Assembly (NCBI GenBank): GCA_964354215.1 | Contig: CAYGYT010000045.1 | Location: forward strand, 1 to 15,163 | Direction: 5' to 3' | From: CAVRZR01 sp964354215 | Lineage (GTDB): Bacteria; Actinomycetota; Coriobacteriia; Anaerosomatales; CAVRZR01 | Length of the DNA stretch: 15,163 nucleotides | In this document: positions 1-7,129 of the stretch, piece after piece | Numbering within the stretch: position 1 is the first letter of the stretch | Layout: the number at the start of each line of letters is the position of its first letter | Notes under the pieces: model-generated | Databases searched by the model: none | What the model saw: the letters and a program-made list of their open reading frames with translations, nothing else | What the model was told of the DNA's origin: nothing | Position numbers and translations under genes: made by a program

Positions 1-1146
1 CTTGCCGAGGAGCCCGCCGAGGCCGGAGTCGGAGTCGCTTCGCCCGAGCTGACGCCGACGGGCGTGCCCCGCGCTCCGGTGTGGCGCCCCGAGCCCGCAT
101 CTCAGCGCGACTTGCTGCTCTTTCACACCTCGGCATACGTCTCGGCGGTGCAGGCAGCGAGCGTCAACCCGCTGCACGAGGCGCCCTCGATGGGCCTCGG
201 CGACGGCGACACGCCGCCGTTCTTCGGCATGCACGAAGCGGCCGCCCTAGCGGTTGGCGGCACGATGCTCGCGCTCGACGCCGTGCTGGCCGACAAGGCT
301 TCGCGGGCGTTCAATCCTGCGGGCGGGCTCCATCACGCCCAGCGCAATCGTGCCTCGGGCTTCTGTATCTACAACGACTGCGCTATCGCGATCGAGCACG
401 CGACACGGGAACGCGACGGGCTGCGCATCGCCTACGTCGACATCGATGCCCATCACGGCGACGGGGTCGAGGCGGCGTTCCATGCCCGAAAAGACGTGCT
501 CACGCTCTCCGTACACGAGAGTGGCCGCTATCTCTTTCCCGGAACCGGAGGCGCCGACGACATCGGCGAGAGCGCGGGAGTCGGCTACACCGTCAACGTG
601 CCCCTGCCGCCCGGGGCCGACCCGCCGTGCTACGAGCTTGTCTTTCGCGAGATCATCCAGCCAGCGGTCCGCCATTTTGACCCGGACGTGATCGTGGCTC
701 AGATCGGAGCGGACTCGCACGTCGCCGACCCACTCACTCACCTCAGGCAGACGGTCGCCGGGCACGTCGCCCTCGTCGGCCGGATCATCGCTCTGGCCGA
801 AGAGTCGTGCGACGGTCGCATTGTCCTTACGGGCGGCGGCGGCTACGAGCCCTTCTCGGTCGTGCCCCGCATCTGGGCAGGCGCGATGGCCGTGCTGATG
901 GGCAGCGACGTGCCATCGCACCTGCCGCCGGCGTGGATTGCTGCGGCCCAGGATGCCGCCGCCTCCTACGGGCTCATCCTCCACGCACCCCAAAGCACCT
1001 TCGACGAACCCGAGGGGAGCGCCGCGAGCGCCGACGTCTCGGCCGCCTCCTCCGACTTCCACTCGAGCGAAACCGCGCTCCTGCTCACACAGCAGGCGGT
1101 GAACCGCGTACGAGCCGCGTCGCCCTTGCTCGGCGGCGGGCGCTAG
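1..1146 (+). CDS. acuC: AcuC-like histone deacetylase family protein, 5' end outside the window
   Basis: Zinc-dependent deacetylase of the arginase/HDAC fold. AcuC members remove acetyl groups from lysines, classically on acetyl-CoA synthetase, in the cytoplasm. Visible family motifs, in order, are GGLHHA (active-site His pair), YVDIDAHHGDGV (zinc Asp and His), GADSH..DPL (second zinc Asp) and GGGGY (catalytic Tyr), so the active site looks complete. The frame is open from base 1. A GTG at 64 is possible, but residues encoded before the FHTSAYV segment fit the family N-terminal region, so I treat the gene as partial, with its start upstream. The C-terminus after the GGGGY motif ends in an Ala/Ser-rich tail of low complexity. 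It converges on psuG with only 16 bases between stop codons. Family assignment is secure; the exact substrate (AcuC or another acetylated amine) is inference. Confidence 0.88.
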   Translation, partial: LAEEPAEAGVGVASPELTPTGVPRAPVWRPEPASQRDLLLFHTSAYVSAVQAASVNPLHEAPSMGLGDGDTPPFFGMHEAAALAVGGTMLALDAVLADKASRAFNPAGGLHHAQRNRASGFCIYNDCAIAIEHATRERDGLRIAYVDIDAHHGDGVEAAFHARKDVLTLSVHESGRYLFPGTGGADDIGESAGVGYTVNVPLPPGADPPCYELVFREIIQPAVRHFDPDVIVAQIGADSHVADPLTHLRQTVAGHVALVGRIIALAEESCDGRIVLTGGGGYEPFSVVPRIWAGAMAVLMGSDVPSHLPPAWIAAAQDAAASYGLILHAPQSTFDEPEGSAASADVSAASSDFHSSETALLLTQQAVNRVRAASPLLGGGR

Positions 1147-1164
1147 AGCGGCGAGAGCGCCGCT
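1147..1164. terminator. Hairpin shared by two convergent genes
   Basis: Perfect 7-bp stem AGCGGCG / CGCCGCT with a 4-base AGAG loop. It begins at the first base after the acuC stop and runs into the psuG stop codon (1163-1165). It has no T tract on either strand, which is common in GC-rich actinobacteria. Its position between two convergent stop codons suggests bidirectional termination. Confidence 0.5.
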
Positions 1165-2098
1165 ACCCGGCGTCAGCCGCAGTCAGGGCGCGGGCGATCT
1201 CGGCGGCAAGACGCACGTTGTTGTAGACGAGTTGCTTGTTCGCCCGCTCGCTCTCACCGCCCGACAACTCGTGAATGCGCGCGAGCAGGAACGGCGTCAC
1301 GTCCTTGCCGCGCACGCCCTGCGTCTCGGCGTCGTGCAGCGCGCGGTCGATGATGCCGCCGAGCCACTCCGGATCGAGCTCGTCGGCCGCCGGGATCGGG
1401 TTCGCGATGACAACGCCGCCGGTCAGCCCCAGCTCGCGCCGCGCTCGCAGGACGCGAGCGACGTCCTCGGCAGTCTCGACTCGCGTATCGACCGCGTGCC
1501 CGCTCGTGCGCGTGTAGAAGGCGGGGAACTCGTCGGTGCGATACCCGAGCACCGGCACGCCGTGGGTCTCGAGCACCTCGAGCGTGAGTCCGATGTCGAG
1601 GATCGACTTCGCGCCCGCGCACACGACTGCGACGTTCGTCCGCGCGAGTTCGAGCAGGTCCGCGCTCACGTCGAACGTCCGCTGCGCACCCCGGTGCGCG
1701 CCGCCGATGCCACCCGTGGCGAAGACGCGGATTCCCGCAAGGGCGGCGACGAGCATGGTCCCTGCGACCGTTGTCGCGCCATCCTCGCCCCGAGCCACGA
1801 TCGTCGCGATGTCGCGACGGCTCGCCTTGACGACACCCTCGGGACCCGCTTGAGCCAGATGCTCGATCTGCGCCTCGGTGAGACCGACCGTGAGCCGTCC
1901 TCCGAGTATCGCGATCGTCGCGGGGACGGCGCCCGCATCGCGAGCTGTCTTCTCGGCGGTCAGTGCACACTCAACGTTCACTGGATACGGGAAGCCGTGA
2001 GAGATGATCGTGGACTCGAGCGCGACAACCGGCGAACCTGCCGCGAGACTCTGTGCGACCTCAGGGGAGACGTCGAGGGACAGCGGCCGATCGTTCAC
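1163..2098 (-). CDS. psuG: Pseudouridine-5'-phosphate glycosidase PsuG
   Basis: Cleaves the C-C glycosidic bond of pseudouridine 5'-phosphate to uracil and ribose 5-phosphate, following phosphorylation by PsuK. The 311-residue product matches the family length. Characteristic segments are ALESTIISHG (catalytic Glu), VKASRRD (Lys), TFDVSADL (metal Asp) and GAKSILDIG (the Schiff-base Lys of the family), followed by GYRTDEFPAFY and NKQLVYNN. The frame stays open further upstream to 2341, but that part lies inside psuK and resembles nothing. The GTG at 2098 overlaps the psuK TGA (GTGA) and puts the conserved DVSPEV start segment a few residues in. This arrangement suggests translational coupling. 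Role assignments of residues come from family knowledge. Confidence 0.95.
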   Translation of the reverse strand: MNDRPLSLDVSPEVAQSLAAGSPVVALESTIISHGFPYPVNVECALTAEKTARDAGAVPATIAILGGRLTVGLTEAQIEHLAQAGPEGVVKASRRDIATIVARGEDGATTVAGTMLVAALAGIRVFATGGIGGAHRGAQRTFDVSADLLELARTNVAVVCAGAKSILDIGLTLEVLETHGVPVLGYRTDEFPAFYTRTSGHAVDTRVETAEDVARVLRARRELGLTGGVVIANPIPAADELDPEWLGGIIDRALHDAETQGVRGKDVTPFLLARIHELSGGESERANKQLVYNNVRLAAEIARALTAADAG

Positions 2099-3060
2099 GG
2101 GAGGATTGCTTCCATGCGACTCCTCGCACGCTCGAGACTCATCTGCGCGCTCACCGTGTCCTCGCTCTCGAGCGCCATCGCAGCGCACGCCGAGCCGAAC
2201 GCGGCCGCCTCCGGCGTCGGCCATGCCTCGAGCCTCGCATAGGCCACTCCCGCTGCGAAAGCGTCGCCAGCTCCCGTAGCATTCTGAACCTGGGCGACGG
2301 TGGCGGAAGCGAGGTGGCCGGAGCCGGAGGCGTCGGCCCACGCCACGCCGAACGCCCCCGTGGTCACGAACGCAGCCCTCACGCCACGCGCGACCAGCTC
2401 GCGAGCCGCTGCTTCGGCGTCGTCGCGGTTGCGTACCTCTCGGCCGAGCAGCACACCTGCCTCGAACCCGCTCGCCTTGACGGTGTCGAGGAGCGGCAAC
2501 ACCGGCACCGCTCGAGGAGCCTTCGCCACCGAGACCGCGTCGAGCACGAGCGGGACGCGCGTGTTCTCACCGAGCCAGACGAGCGATTCGGCGGGCAGAT
2601 TCGTGTCGGCGACCACGAGATCGGCCGCGTCCAGGATGTGCACCCGCATCTGGAGGGTCTCCGGAGTCAGCGCATCGAGCGTGCGCATATCCGAGAGCGC
2701 GAGCGCCATGTCGCCGCATTCATCCATGATCGAAATGTAGACGGAGCCGGGGAGCTCGGGGACCGTGAGTGACCCCTCGATCCCGATGCCCGCGTCTCGG
2801 CACTCCTGCAGAAGCGTGCGCGCGTTGTCATCCCCGCCGAAGACCGTCACAAGATGGGTTTCGACACCGAGGCGCGTGAGATTCTCGGCGATATTGCGAA
2901 CAACACCACCCGCGCTCATACGCACGTGGCCCGGATTCGAGTCGCGGAAGATCAGGGGCGCGTCAGCGAGGCCGGCGATGTCGGTGTTGGCGCCGCCGAC
3001 AACGACGACGCGCCAGACGCCCGCTTCCCGAGCGTGCGTGTGTTCTGTCCCCTTGGTCAC
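2095..3060 (-). CDS. psuK: Pseudouridine kinase, PfkB family
   Basis: Sugar kinase of the ribokinase/PfkB family, 321 residues, expected to phosphorylate pseudouridine at the 5' position with ATP. N-terminal VVVGGANTDIAG begins the Rossmann-like core. NPGHVRMSAGGVVRNIAENL is the substrate-side signature typical of PsuK (usually GGVGRNIAENL, so one Gly is Val here). NATGAGDAFAAG near the C-terminus is PfkB signature 2 with the catalytic Asp. Pairing with psuG immediately downstream makes the PsuK assignment much stronger than sequence alone would. The GTG start at 3060 has only a weak ribosome site (GTAAGCAG). No pseudouridine transporter is seen next to the pair. The leader carries two inverted repeats described separately. 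Confidence 0.9.
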   Translation of the reverse strand: MTKGTEHTHAREAGVWRVVVVGGANTDIAGLADAPLIFRDSNPGHVRMSAGGVVRNIAENLTRLGVETHLVTVFGGDDNARTLLQECRDAGIGIEGSLTVPELPGSVYISIMDECGDMALALSDMRTLDALTPETLQMRVHILDAADLVVADTNLPAESLVWLGENTRVPLVLDAVSVAKAPRAVPVLPLLDTVKASGFEAGVLLGREVRNRDDAEAAARELVARGVRAAFVTTGAFGVAWADASGSGHLASATVAQVQNATGAGDAFAAGVAYARLEAWPTPEAAAFGSACAAMALESEDTVSAQMSLERARSRMEAILP

Positions 3061-3083
3061 CTGCTTACGTTCCCGTCTCCGTG

Positions 3084-3141
3084 CGTCGGCATTCCTGCCG
3101 ACGTCATCGCCACACGTTCGCGGGCGTCGGCCACGCGAACG
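3084..3141 (-). promoter_or_regulatory. Two inverted repeats in the psuK leader, possible alternative RNA structures
   Basis: Read on the minus strand, hairpin 1 is CGTTCGCG / CGCGAACG (8 bp, plus coordinates 3115-3122 and 3134-3141, 11-base loop). Hairpin 2 is CGTCGGC / GCCGACG (7 bp, 3084-3090 and 3097-3103, 6-base loop). The loop of hairpin 1 contains GCCGACG, identical to the right arm of hairpin 2, so it could pair with the left arm of hairpin 2 instead. Hairpin 2 ends about 23 bases before the psuK GTG. This could be an attenuator-like leader or simply operator DNA. No known riboswitch consensus was recognised. Confidence 0.4.
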
Positions 3142-3298
3142 AATCGCCCGGTACCTTCATTCCGCCGCTCACAACTCCTTAACCCTCCCCTTACCTGAGC
3201 CACACGAGAGTCGGTCGATTCGGACGTACATTCCTTCTGAGCACGCAACACACAACGCCCTGGCATGCAGACAGCCCGACCGAGTGAAGGGGAACGTC

Positions 3299-3742
3299 AT
3301 GGCCGCAAAGACCGAGTGCCATCCGGATCGCATGAATCTCGAGCGCCTGGCTGCGCGCGCGTTCGTCGTCGGCGGCGGGATCTTCTGGGTCATCGCCGCA
3401 TTTGCGGCTCCGTATGTGTACGGCCGCAGCGGCGCGACCGTCGCCATCCAGACCGCGATCTACCCGTTCGTAGCGACGGCAGCGATACTTGTCATTGGTT
3501 GGACCTACGAGCGTATGGCCGCGGTGCTCCTCCTCGCAGGCGCCGCCGGTGTTGCCGTGTGGGGCGTGCTCTTCGGCTGGGAACTCGGAGTCTGGATACT
3601 CATGTCCACCGTGTTGATCGCCCCGATCACGATCGCGGCCGTTCTGTTCCTCCTCGCGAGCCGGATGCAGGAGGTGTGCTCGCTCCCTCAGCCCGCGCAG
3701 AAGGAGCAGCCCGTTCCCGCACCCTCGCAGCTGCGCGCGTAG
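3299..3742 (+). CDS. Small four-helix membrane protein of unknown function
   Basis: 147-residue product with four hydrophobic segments, at about residues 20-42, 50-66, 71-90 and 95-117, and a short cytosol-like tail rich in Pro, Gln and Ala. I do not recognise the family. The ATG at 3299 is chosen because AAGGGG lies 7-8 bases upstream; the frame remains open earlier but that part is antisense to psuK and its leader. A second ATG at 3332, before the segment NLERLAARAF, is an alternative start. It is divergent from psuK and followed 114 bases later by another small membrane-protein gene in the same direction. No catalytic motif is visible. Confidence 0.75.
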   Translation: MAAKTECHPDRMNLERLAARAFVVGGGIFWVIAAFAAPYVYGRSGATVAIQTAIYPFVATAAILVIGWTYERMAAVLLLAGAAGVAVWGVLFGWELGVWILMSTVLIAPITIAAVLFLLASRMQEVCSLPQPAQKEQPVPAPSQLRA

Positions 3743-3803
3743 TCCTCAAGGAACGCTAACAGAAGCGAAACCGTCCGCGAACCAACAAGGGCTCCATCAC
3801 CCC

Positions 3804-3809
3804 TATATT
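3804..3809 (+). promoter_or_regulatory. Possible -10 element before the 68-residue membrane gene
   Basis: TATATT differs from the TATAAT consensus at one base and stands out in GC-rich DNA, about 48 bases before the ATG at 3857. No convincing -35 lies 16-18 bases upstream, so this is weak evidence. Confidence 0.25.
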
Positions 3810-3856
3810 CCTAGTAGATAGAAAGACCCGGCGACACCGTGTGAAAGGAGAGGACG

Positions 3857-4063
3857 ATGACCGCACTGGCAGCAGTCCTCATAGTTGGTGGACTTCTCTT
3901 CGCGATCCTGTTCGTGGTCGGCACGGTCGTCTTCTTCGGCATGCTGATCCACGCCGAGTGGAGTCACGCCCGCACACATCGCGCCGAGAAGACTGCGACC
4001 GTTCCCGAGCCGCACACCCTGCCGGCTCACACGTCTCCCGAGCTCGTCAAGCTCACCGCGTAG
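3857..4063 (+). CDS. Small single-span membrane protein, unknown function
   Basis: 68-residue product. Residues 3-32 form one long hydrophobic segment (ALAAVLIVGGLLFAILF onward), followed by a basic, His-rich stretch (HAEWSHARTHRAEK) and a Pro/Thr-containing tail. The topology suggests an N-terminal membrane anchor with a short cytoplasmic tail. A very good ribosome site (GAAAGGAG) 8 bases before the ATG supports a real gene despite its size. It lies between two other small membrane-protein genes and is closed by a strong hairpin. No family recognised. Confidence 0.7.
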   Translation: MTALAAVLIVGGLLFAILFVVGTVVFFGMLIHAEWSHARTHRAEKTATVPEPHTLPAHTSPELVKLTA

Positions 4064-4117
4064 TACACAGACACCCCATTGGCCGCCGGAGCCGAGGCAC
4101 TCATCCGGCACACCATG

Positions 4118-4149
4118 AAGGGCCTCGGACGTCTCCCCCCGAGGCCCTT
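4118..4149 (+). terminator. Strong hairpin downstream of the 68-residue membrane gene
   Basis: Perfect 11-bp inverted repeat AAGGGCCTCGG / CCGAGGCCCTT with a 10-base loop, 54 bases after the stop codon at 4063. There is no T tract after the stem. Placement after one gene and about 165 bases before the next fits a terminator. Apart from this hairpin, I see nothing definite in 4064-4313. Confidence 0.55.
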
Positions 4150-4313
4150 GGTGCGCTCTCGGGAGTTCCTCGCGCAGCAGCGGCGCGCGTGCGAGGATCC
4201 GCTCGAACACACGGAGGCGATGGCGGGAGGCGGGCGGCGGGCGGCGCGCATCAAGCAGCCACCACTGCGAGCCGATACCCCACGGTGAGGACTCGTCCAA
4301 TCCGGAGGGCTCG

Positions 4314-4772
4314 ATGTCGAAGCGTGCTTCGCTGCTCACGCGGGTCGCTGGGGTGATCGCCCTCATCGGCGGCGTCTACGTCGCCTGGGCTTCGTGGGCA
4401 GCCACTGCGACCTCCACCTCGGGCCCGTTCCGACTGCTCGACTTCGCCGCCCCGGGCAGAGGCATTGCCTTCGCAGACGATCTCGCAGCCTCGTTCAGCA
4501 GCGAGCTTGCCCTCCCGCGGCTTCTTGTGACTGAGCCGCTCGTCTGGCTCGGCGTCGCGCTCGTGCTCGCGCCTACCGTCTACCGGCGGATCCGGCACAA
4601 CGGAACTCCGCGCGATCCGGCGTATGCCAGCTACGCCTACGTGGAGTGTCCGGAATGCCGCCACGTGGTGCCGATGAGCTCGAAGTGCTGCCCCCTATGC
4701 GGCGCGCAGCTCTTCGCCCCATGGGCGAACACGTCCCAGGCCGCTGCGAGCACCCCTGCTCGTCGCGGATAG
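4314..4772 (+). CDS. Membrane protein with C-terminal zinc ribbon
   Basis: 152-residue product. Two hydrophobic segments (about residues 8-30 and 68-90) flank a soluble loop. The C-terminal domain carries CPEC at 112-115 and CCPLCG at 125-130, so Cys 112, 115, 126 and 129 form a rubredoxin-like zinc ribbon; Cys125 is an extra neighbour. This ribbon type usually binds structural zinc and often mediates protein contacts. The ATG at 4314 is preceded by GGAGGG 4-5 bases upstream. The gene ends 9 bases before the convergent DUF72 stop codon. Specific function unknown. Confidence 0.78.
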   Translation: MSKRASLLTRVAGVIALIGGVYVAWASWAATATSTSGPFRLLDFAAPGRGIAFADDLAASFSSELALPRLLVTEPLVWLGVALVLAPTVYRRIRHNGTPRDPAYASYAYVECPECRHVVPMSSKCCPLCGAQLFAPWANTSQAAASTPARRG

Positions 4773-4781
4773 CAACGCCCG

Positions 4782-5516
4782 TCAGGCCCCGCGAGCGGCC
4801 AGCATGTCGCGCAAGCGAACGGCGTCTGCGGGCGCGTGGCCCCCGGCGTCGTTGTTGAAGTACACGTACGCGTCGCGCCCGGCGTTCGACTGCTCGGACA
4901 GGAAGTCCACCCACTGCAGCAGCGCCGGCTCAACGTAGGCCCCGTGGTAGCCGGCGAGCCCGTGGAAACGCACGTACACGAACGGTGCGGTCGTGGTGAA
5001 GTCGACGGGCATCCGGTCGCTGCTCACCTGCACGTGCGCCACGTCGTGCGTGCGCAGAACCTCGTAGGTCTCCTCGGCAAGCCACGATTCGTGGCGAAAC
5101 TCGATCGCCTGCCGGACGTCGCGCGGTAGCTCGGAAAGGAACGCGTCAAGCAGCCCAACGTCGATCTGGACGTCCGGCGGCAGTTGCCAGAGCATCACAT
5201 CGAGTTTCTCGCCGAGGAGCCGCATACGCTCGGTGAAGGCGCGCACGGACTGACCGGCATCCTGAAGCTTGCGGAAGTGCGTGACGAAGCGGCTGCCCTT
5301 CACGGCAAAACGGAATCCCGCAGGCGTGTGATCGTGCCATGCCCGAACCATAGCCTCGCTCGGCATGCGGTAGAAGGTAGCGTTGATCTCGACCGTGGAG
5401 AGCCGAGAGGCGTAGTAGGCGAGCCGTTCCGACGACTTCAGCCCGTCCGGATAGAAACAGCCCGCCCAATGGTCGTAGGACCAGCCGCTCGTGCCGATCC
5501 TGACGACACCGGGCAT
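4782..5516 (-). CDS. DUF72 family protein (YecE-like)
   Basis: 244-residue product covering the whole DUF72 TIM-barrel-like domain. Hallmarks are RIGTSGWSY at the N-terminus, FYP, the STVEINATFYRMPS segment, FRFAVKGSRFVTH, MLWQLPP, the AIEFRHESW strand, the YVRFHG segment and the C-terminal YVYFNNDAGGHAP. The biochemical role of DUF72 proteins is not established. The start ATG at 5516 has GGGAGG 9 bases upstream. It lies 20 bases downstream of the radical SAM gene on the same strand, so co-transcription is likely. Length and motifs look intact. Confidence 0.93.
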   Translation of the reverse strand: MPGVVRIGTSGWSYDHWAGCFYPDGLKSSERLAYYASRLSTVEINATFYRMPSEAMVRAWHDHTPAGFRFAVKGSRFVTHFRKLQDAGQSVRAFTERMRLLGEKLDVMLWQLPPDVQIDVGLLDAFLSELPRDVRQAIEFRHESWLAEETYEVLRTHDVAHVQVSSDRMPVDFTTTAPFVYVRFHGLAGYHGAYVEPALLQWVDFLSEQSNAGRDAYVYFNNDAGGHAPADAVRLRDMLAARGA

Positions 5517-5536
5517 GCTCGTCGGCCTCCCGCGCC

Positions 5537-6934
5537 TCAGTCGATGGGGAGCTTCTCAAGACGGCACTGGTACGACGCGTACGCGGCGTCGCGCAAGAAG
5601 GCTCGTACCCTCAGGCGCCCGATAGCGAGAAAGCTCACCGGGGCGAACTTGTACTGGATGTGTATCCGAGCCCACGATCGGACCCGTTGACCCGGGCTCA
5701 GCTGCGCGAGCTGGGCGCGTTGGGCCGATGTGAGGCGCCGGAACCGCAGGAAGGCCCCTGCGAGGGCGGCGCCCACGATGCGGCGTATGGAGTAGAAGCG
5801 CTTGTATGCCTCGAGCACCAAGGCCTGCATCTCGGTGGGCGACATCTCGCGGGGTCTGACGACCACGTGCATTCCGTCGTAGAGGGACAGGTCTTCAGCC
5901 GCATCGAACAGCAGATTGCCCTCGTCGGTGTGACGTCGAGTGCGCTTCGTGCCGGGCAGAGGTGTCTCGAACAGGTACTGGAGCGAGGTGACGTACTTGC
6001 GTGCGTACCCGCCGTTGCGCCTGACGACCTCGCGGCTGTCCTCGGCAAACGCGATGAACATGCCGTGCACGAGCAATCCGTAGCGGCGCATCGCCTTGAG
6101 GGCAGTGGCCATATGCGAGCTGTCAATCCCCTTGTTGAGACGCTCCAGGTCAGCATCGTCGGCGGACTCGATCCCCACGCATACCACGGTGACGCTCGCG
6201 GCCTTCTTGAGCAGTCGGAGCAGCTCTTTGTCAAGACGGCCGTCGCGCGTGAACACCGAGTCTGCGCGGATCTGTGTCACGAGCATGTGGGCGAAACCAC
6301 GATCGACCACCGCCCGGAGTAGATCCTTGAACGCGGTCTTGTTCGCGGCAGCGTTGTCGTCGATGAGAAACGCCGTGGAATACCCAGCTTCGGCGGCTTG
6401 GAAGAGCTCCTCCACGGTCTGATCGCGGCCCCGCGTGACGTATCGGGGCCAGATCTCGCACACTTCGCAGAAGTCGCAGCGGCTCGGGCAGCCGCGTGCC
6501 CGCCACACCGAGGCGACCGACGCCTTCTCGGCCTCGTGGATGAGCGAGCGGTCCACGAGCGGCAGTGCGTCGAGTTCGAGCCGGGTGAGCTGGACTTGCG
6601 GAGGACCCGATCGGATCACTCCTTCCTCGCGCCACATGAGGCCGGGGATGTCGGCCAGGGTTTCGTCGCTTGCGCGTGCGAGCACGCCCAGGAGACGCGG
6701 GAGTGTGAGCTCGGCCTCACCCTTGAGCACGAGATCGGCGCCGAGCGCGAAACTGCGCGCCGGGTCGCAGGTCGGCTCCGGTCCGCCGAGCAGGATGGTG
6801 GCCCGGGGGTTCTCGGCACGAGCGCGCTTCATGAGCTCGCCCGTTCGCGGCATGGTGCAGGTGATGGCCGAGAAGCCGACCACGTCCGCCTCGCGCACCC
6901 ACTCCCAGTCGACCGAGTCCTTGCCGCTCACGTC
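5537..6934 (-). CDS. B12-binding radical SAM protein, N-terminus lost in gap
   Basis: 465 residues are visible; the first part of the protein lies in the N run. The N-terminal visible part, ADVVGFSAITCTMPRTGELM through ILLGGPEPTCDP and LVLKGEAELTLPRLL, is the second half of a cobalamin-binding Rossmann domain. The radical SAM motif CPSRCDFC (CxxxCxxC, 4Fe-4S) follows, with a further Cys three residues on (EVC). FLIDDNAAANK, the VCVGIESADD segment and LFETPLPGTKR are typical later strands of the barrel. The roughly 100-residue C-terminal region is helical and basic, resembling the tail domain of hopanoid/DUF4070-type members, though that is tentative. The reaction cannot be told; methyltransferases and ring-forming enzymes share this layout. 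The true start is not visible: an in-frame GTG beyond the gap (7045) is an artefact of reading through N. Confidence 0.88.
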   Translation of the reverse strand, partial: DVSGKDSVDWEWVREADVVGFSAITCTMPRTGELMKRARAENPRATILLGGPEPTCDPARSFALGADLVLKGEAELTLPRLLGVLARASDETLADIPGLMWREEGVIRSGPPQVQLTRLELDALPLVDRSLIHEAEKASVASVWRARGCPSRCDFCEVCEIWPRYVTRGRDQTVEELFQAAEAGYSTAFLIDDNAAANKTAFKDLLRAVVDRGFAHMLVTQIRADSVFTRDGRLDKELLRLLKKAASVTVVCVGIESADDADLERLNKGIDSSHMATALKAMRRYGLLVHGMFIAFAEDSREVVRRNGGYARKYVTSLQYLFETPLPGTKRTRRHTDEGNLLFDAAEDLSLYDGMHVVVRPREMSPTEMQALVLEAYKRFYSIRRIVGAALAGAFLRFRRLTSAQRAQLAQLSPGQRVRSWARIHIQYKFAPVSFLAIGRLRVRAFLRDAAYASYQCRLEKLPID

Positions 6935-7034
6935 NNNNNNNNNNNNNNNNNNNNNNNNNNNNNNNNNNNNNNNNNNNNNNNNNNNNNNNNNNNNNNNNNN
7001 NNNNNNNNNNNNNNNNNNNNNNNNNNNNNNNNNN
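6935..7034. other. Assembly gap of 100 N
   Basis: Exactly 100 N, the usual placeholder for unknown length. It removes the N-terminus of the radical SAM gene. The missing half of a B12 domain would normally exceed the 33 codons the placeholder allows, so the true gap is probably longer. Confidence 0.95.
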
Positions 7035-7087
7035 GGGGTGAGCACAGCGGGCCGAGCCTCGCAGCACGACGCGACGAACGGTCTGCT

Positions 7088-7108
7088 CGAGCTCGCGGGC
7101 GGAGCTCG
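7088..7108 (-). terminator. Possible hairpin after gatB
   Basis: CGAGCTC / GAGCTCG, a 7-bp inverted repeat with a 7-base spacer, 22 bases past the gatB stop codon. No T tract. The surrounding 95 bases between gatB and the gap are extremely GC-rich and show no coding sequence. Confidence 0.25.
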
Positions 7109-7129
7109 TGCGGCCCGCGCGGCCCGGGG

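Noticed and set aside
247..1062. 271-codon open frame on the minus strand opposite acuC
   Set aside because: The acuC frame has complete catalytic motifs; the antisense product resembles nothing.
1232..2242. 336-codon plus-strand frame
   Set aside because: Antisense to psuG, which is unambiguous.
2765..3298. Upstream extension of the four-helix membrane protein
   Set aside because: The extension is antisense to psuK and its leader, and the ATG at 3299 has a good ribosome site.
3803..4366. 187-codon minus-strand frame through the small membrane-gene region
   Set aside because: It runs antisense to the 68-residue gene, which has a near-ideal ribosome site. A segment such as FERILARAPLLREEL looks protein-like, but no start signal or family supports it.
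5660..6322. 220-codon plus-strand frame
   Set aside because: Antisense to the radical SAM gene; no ribosome site or recognisable domain.
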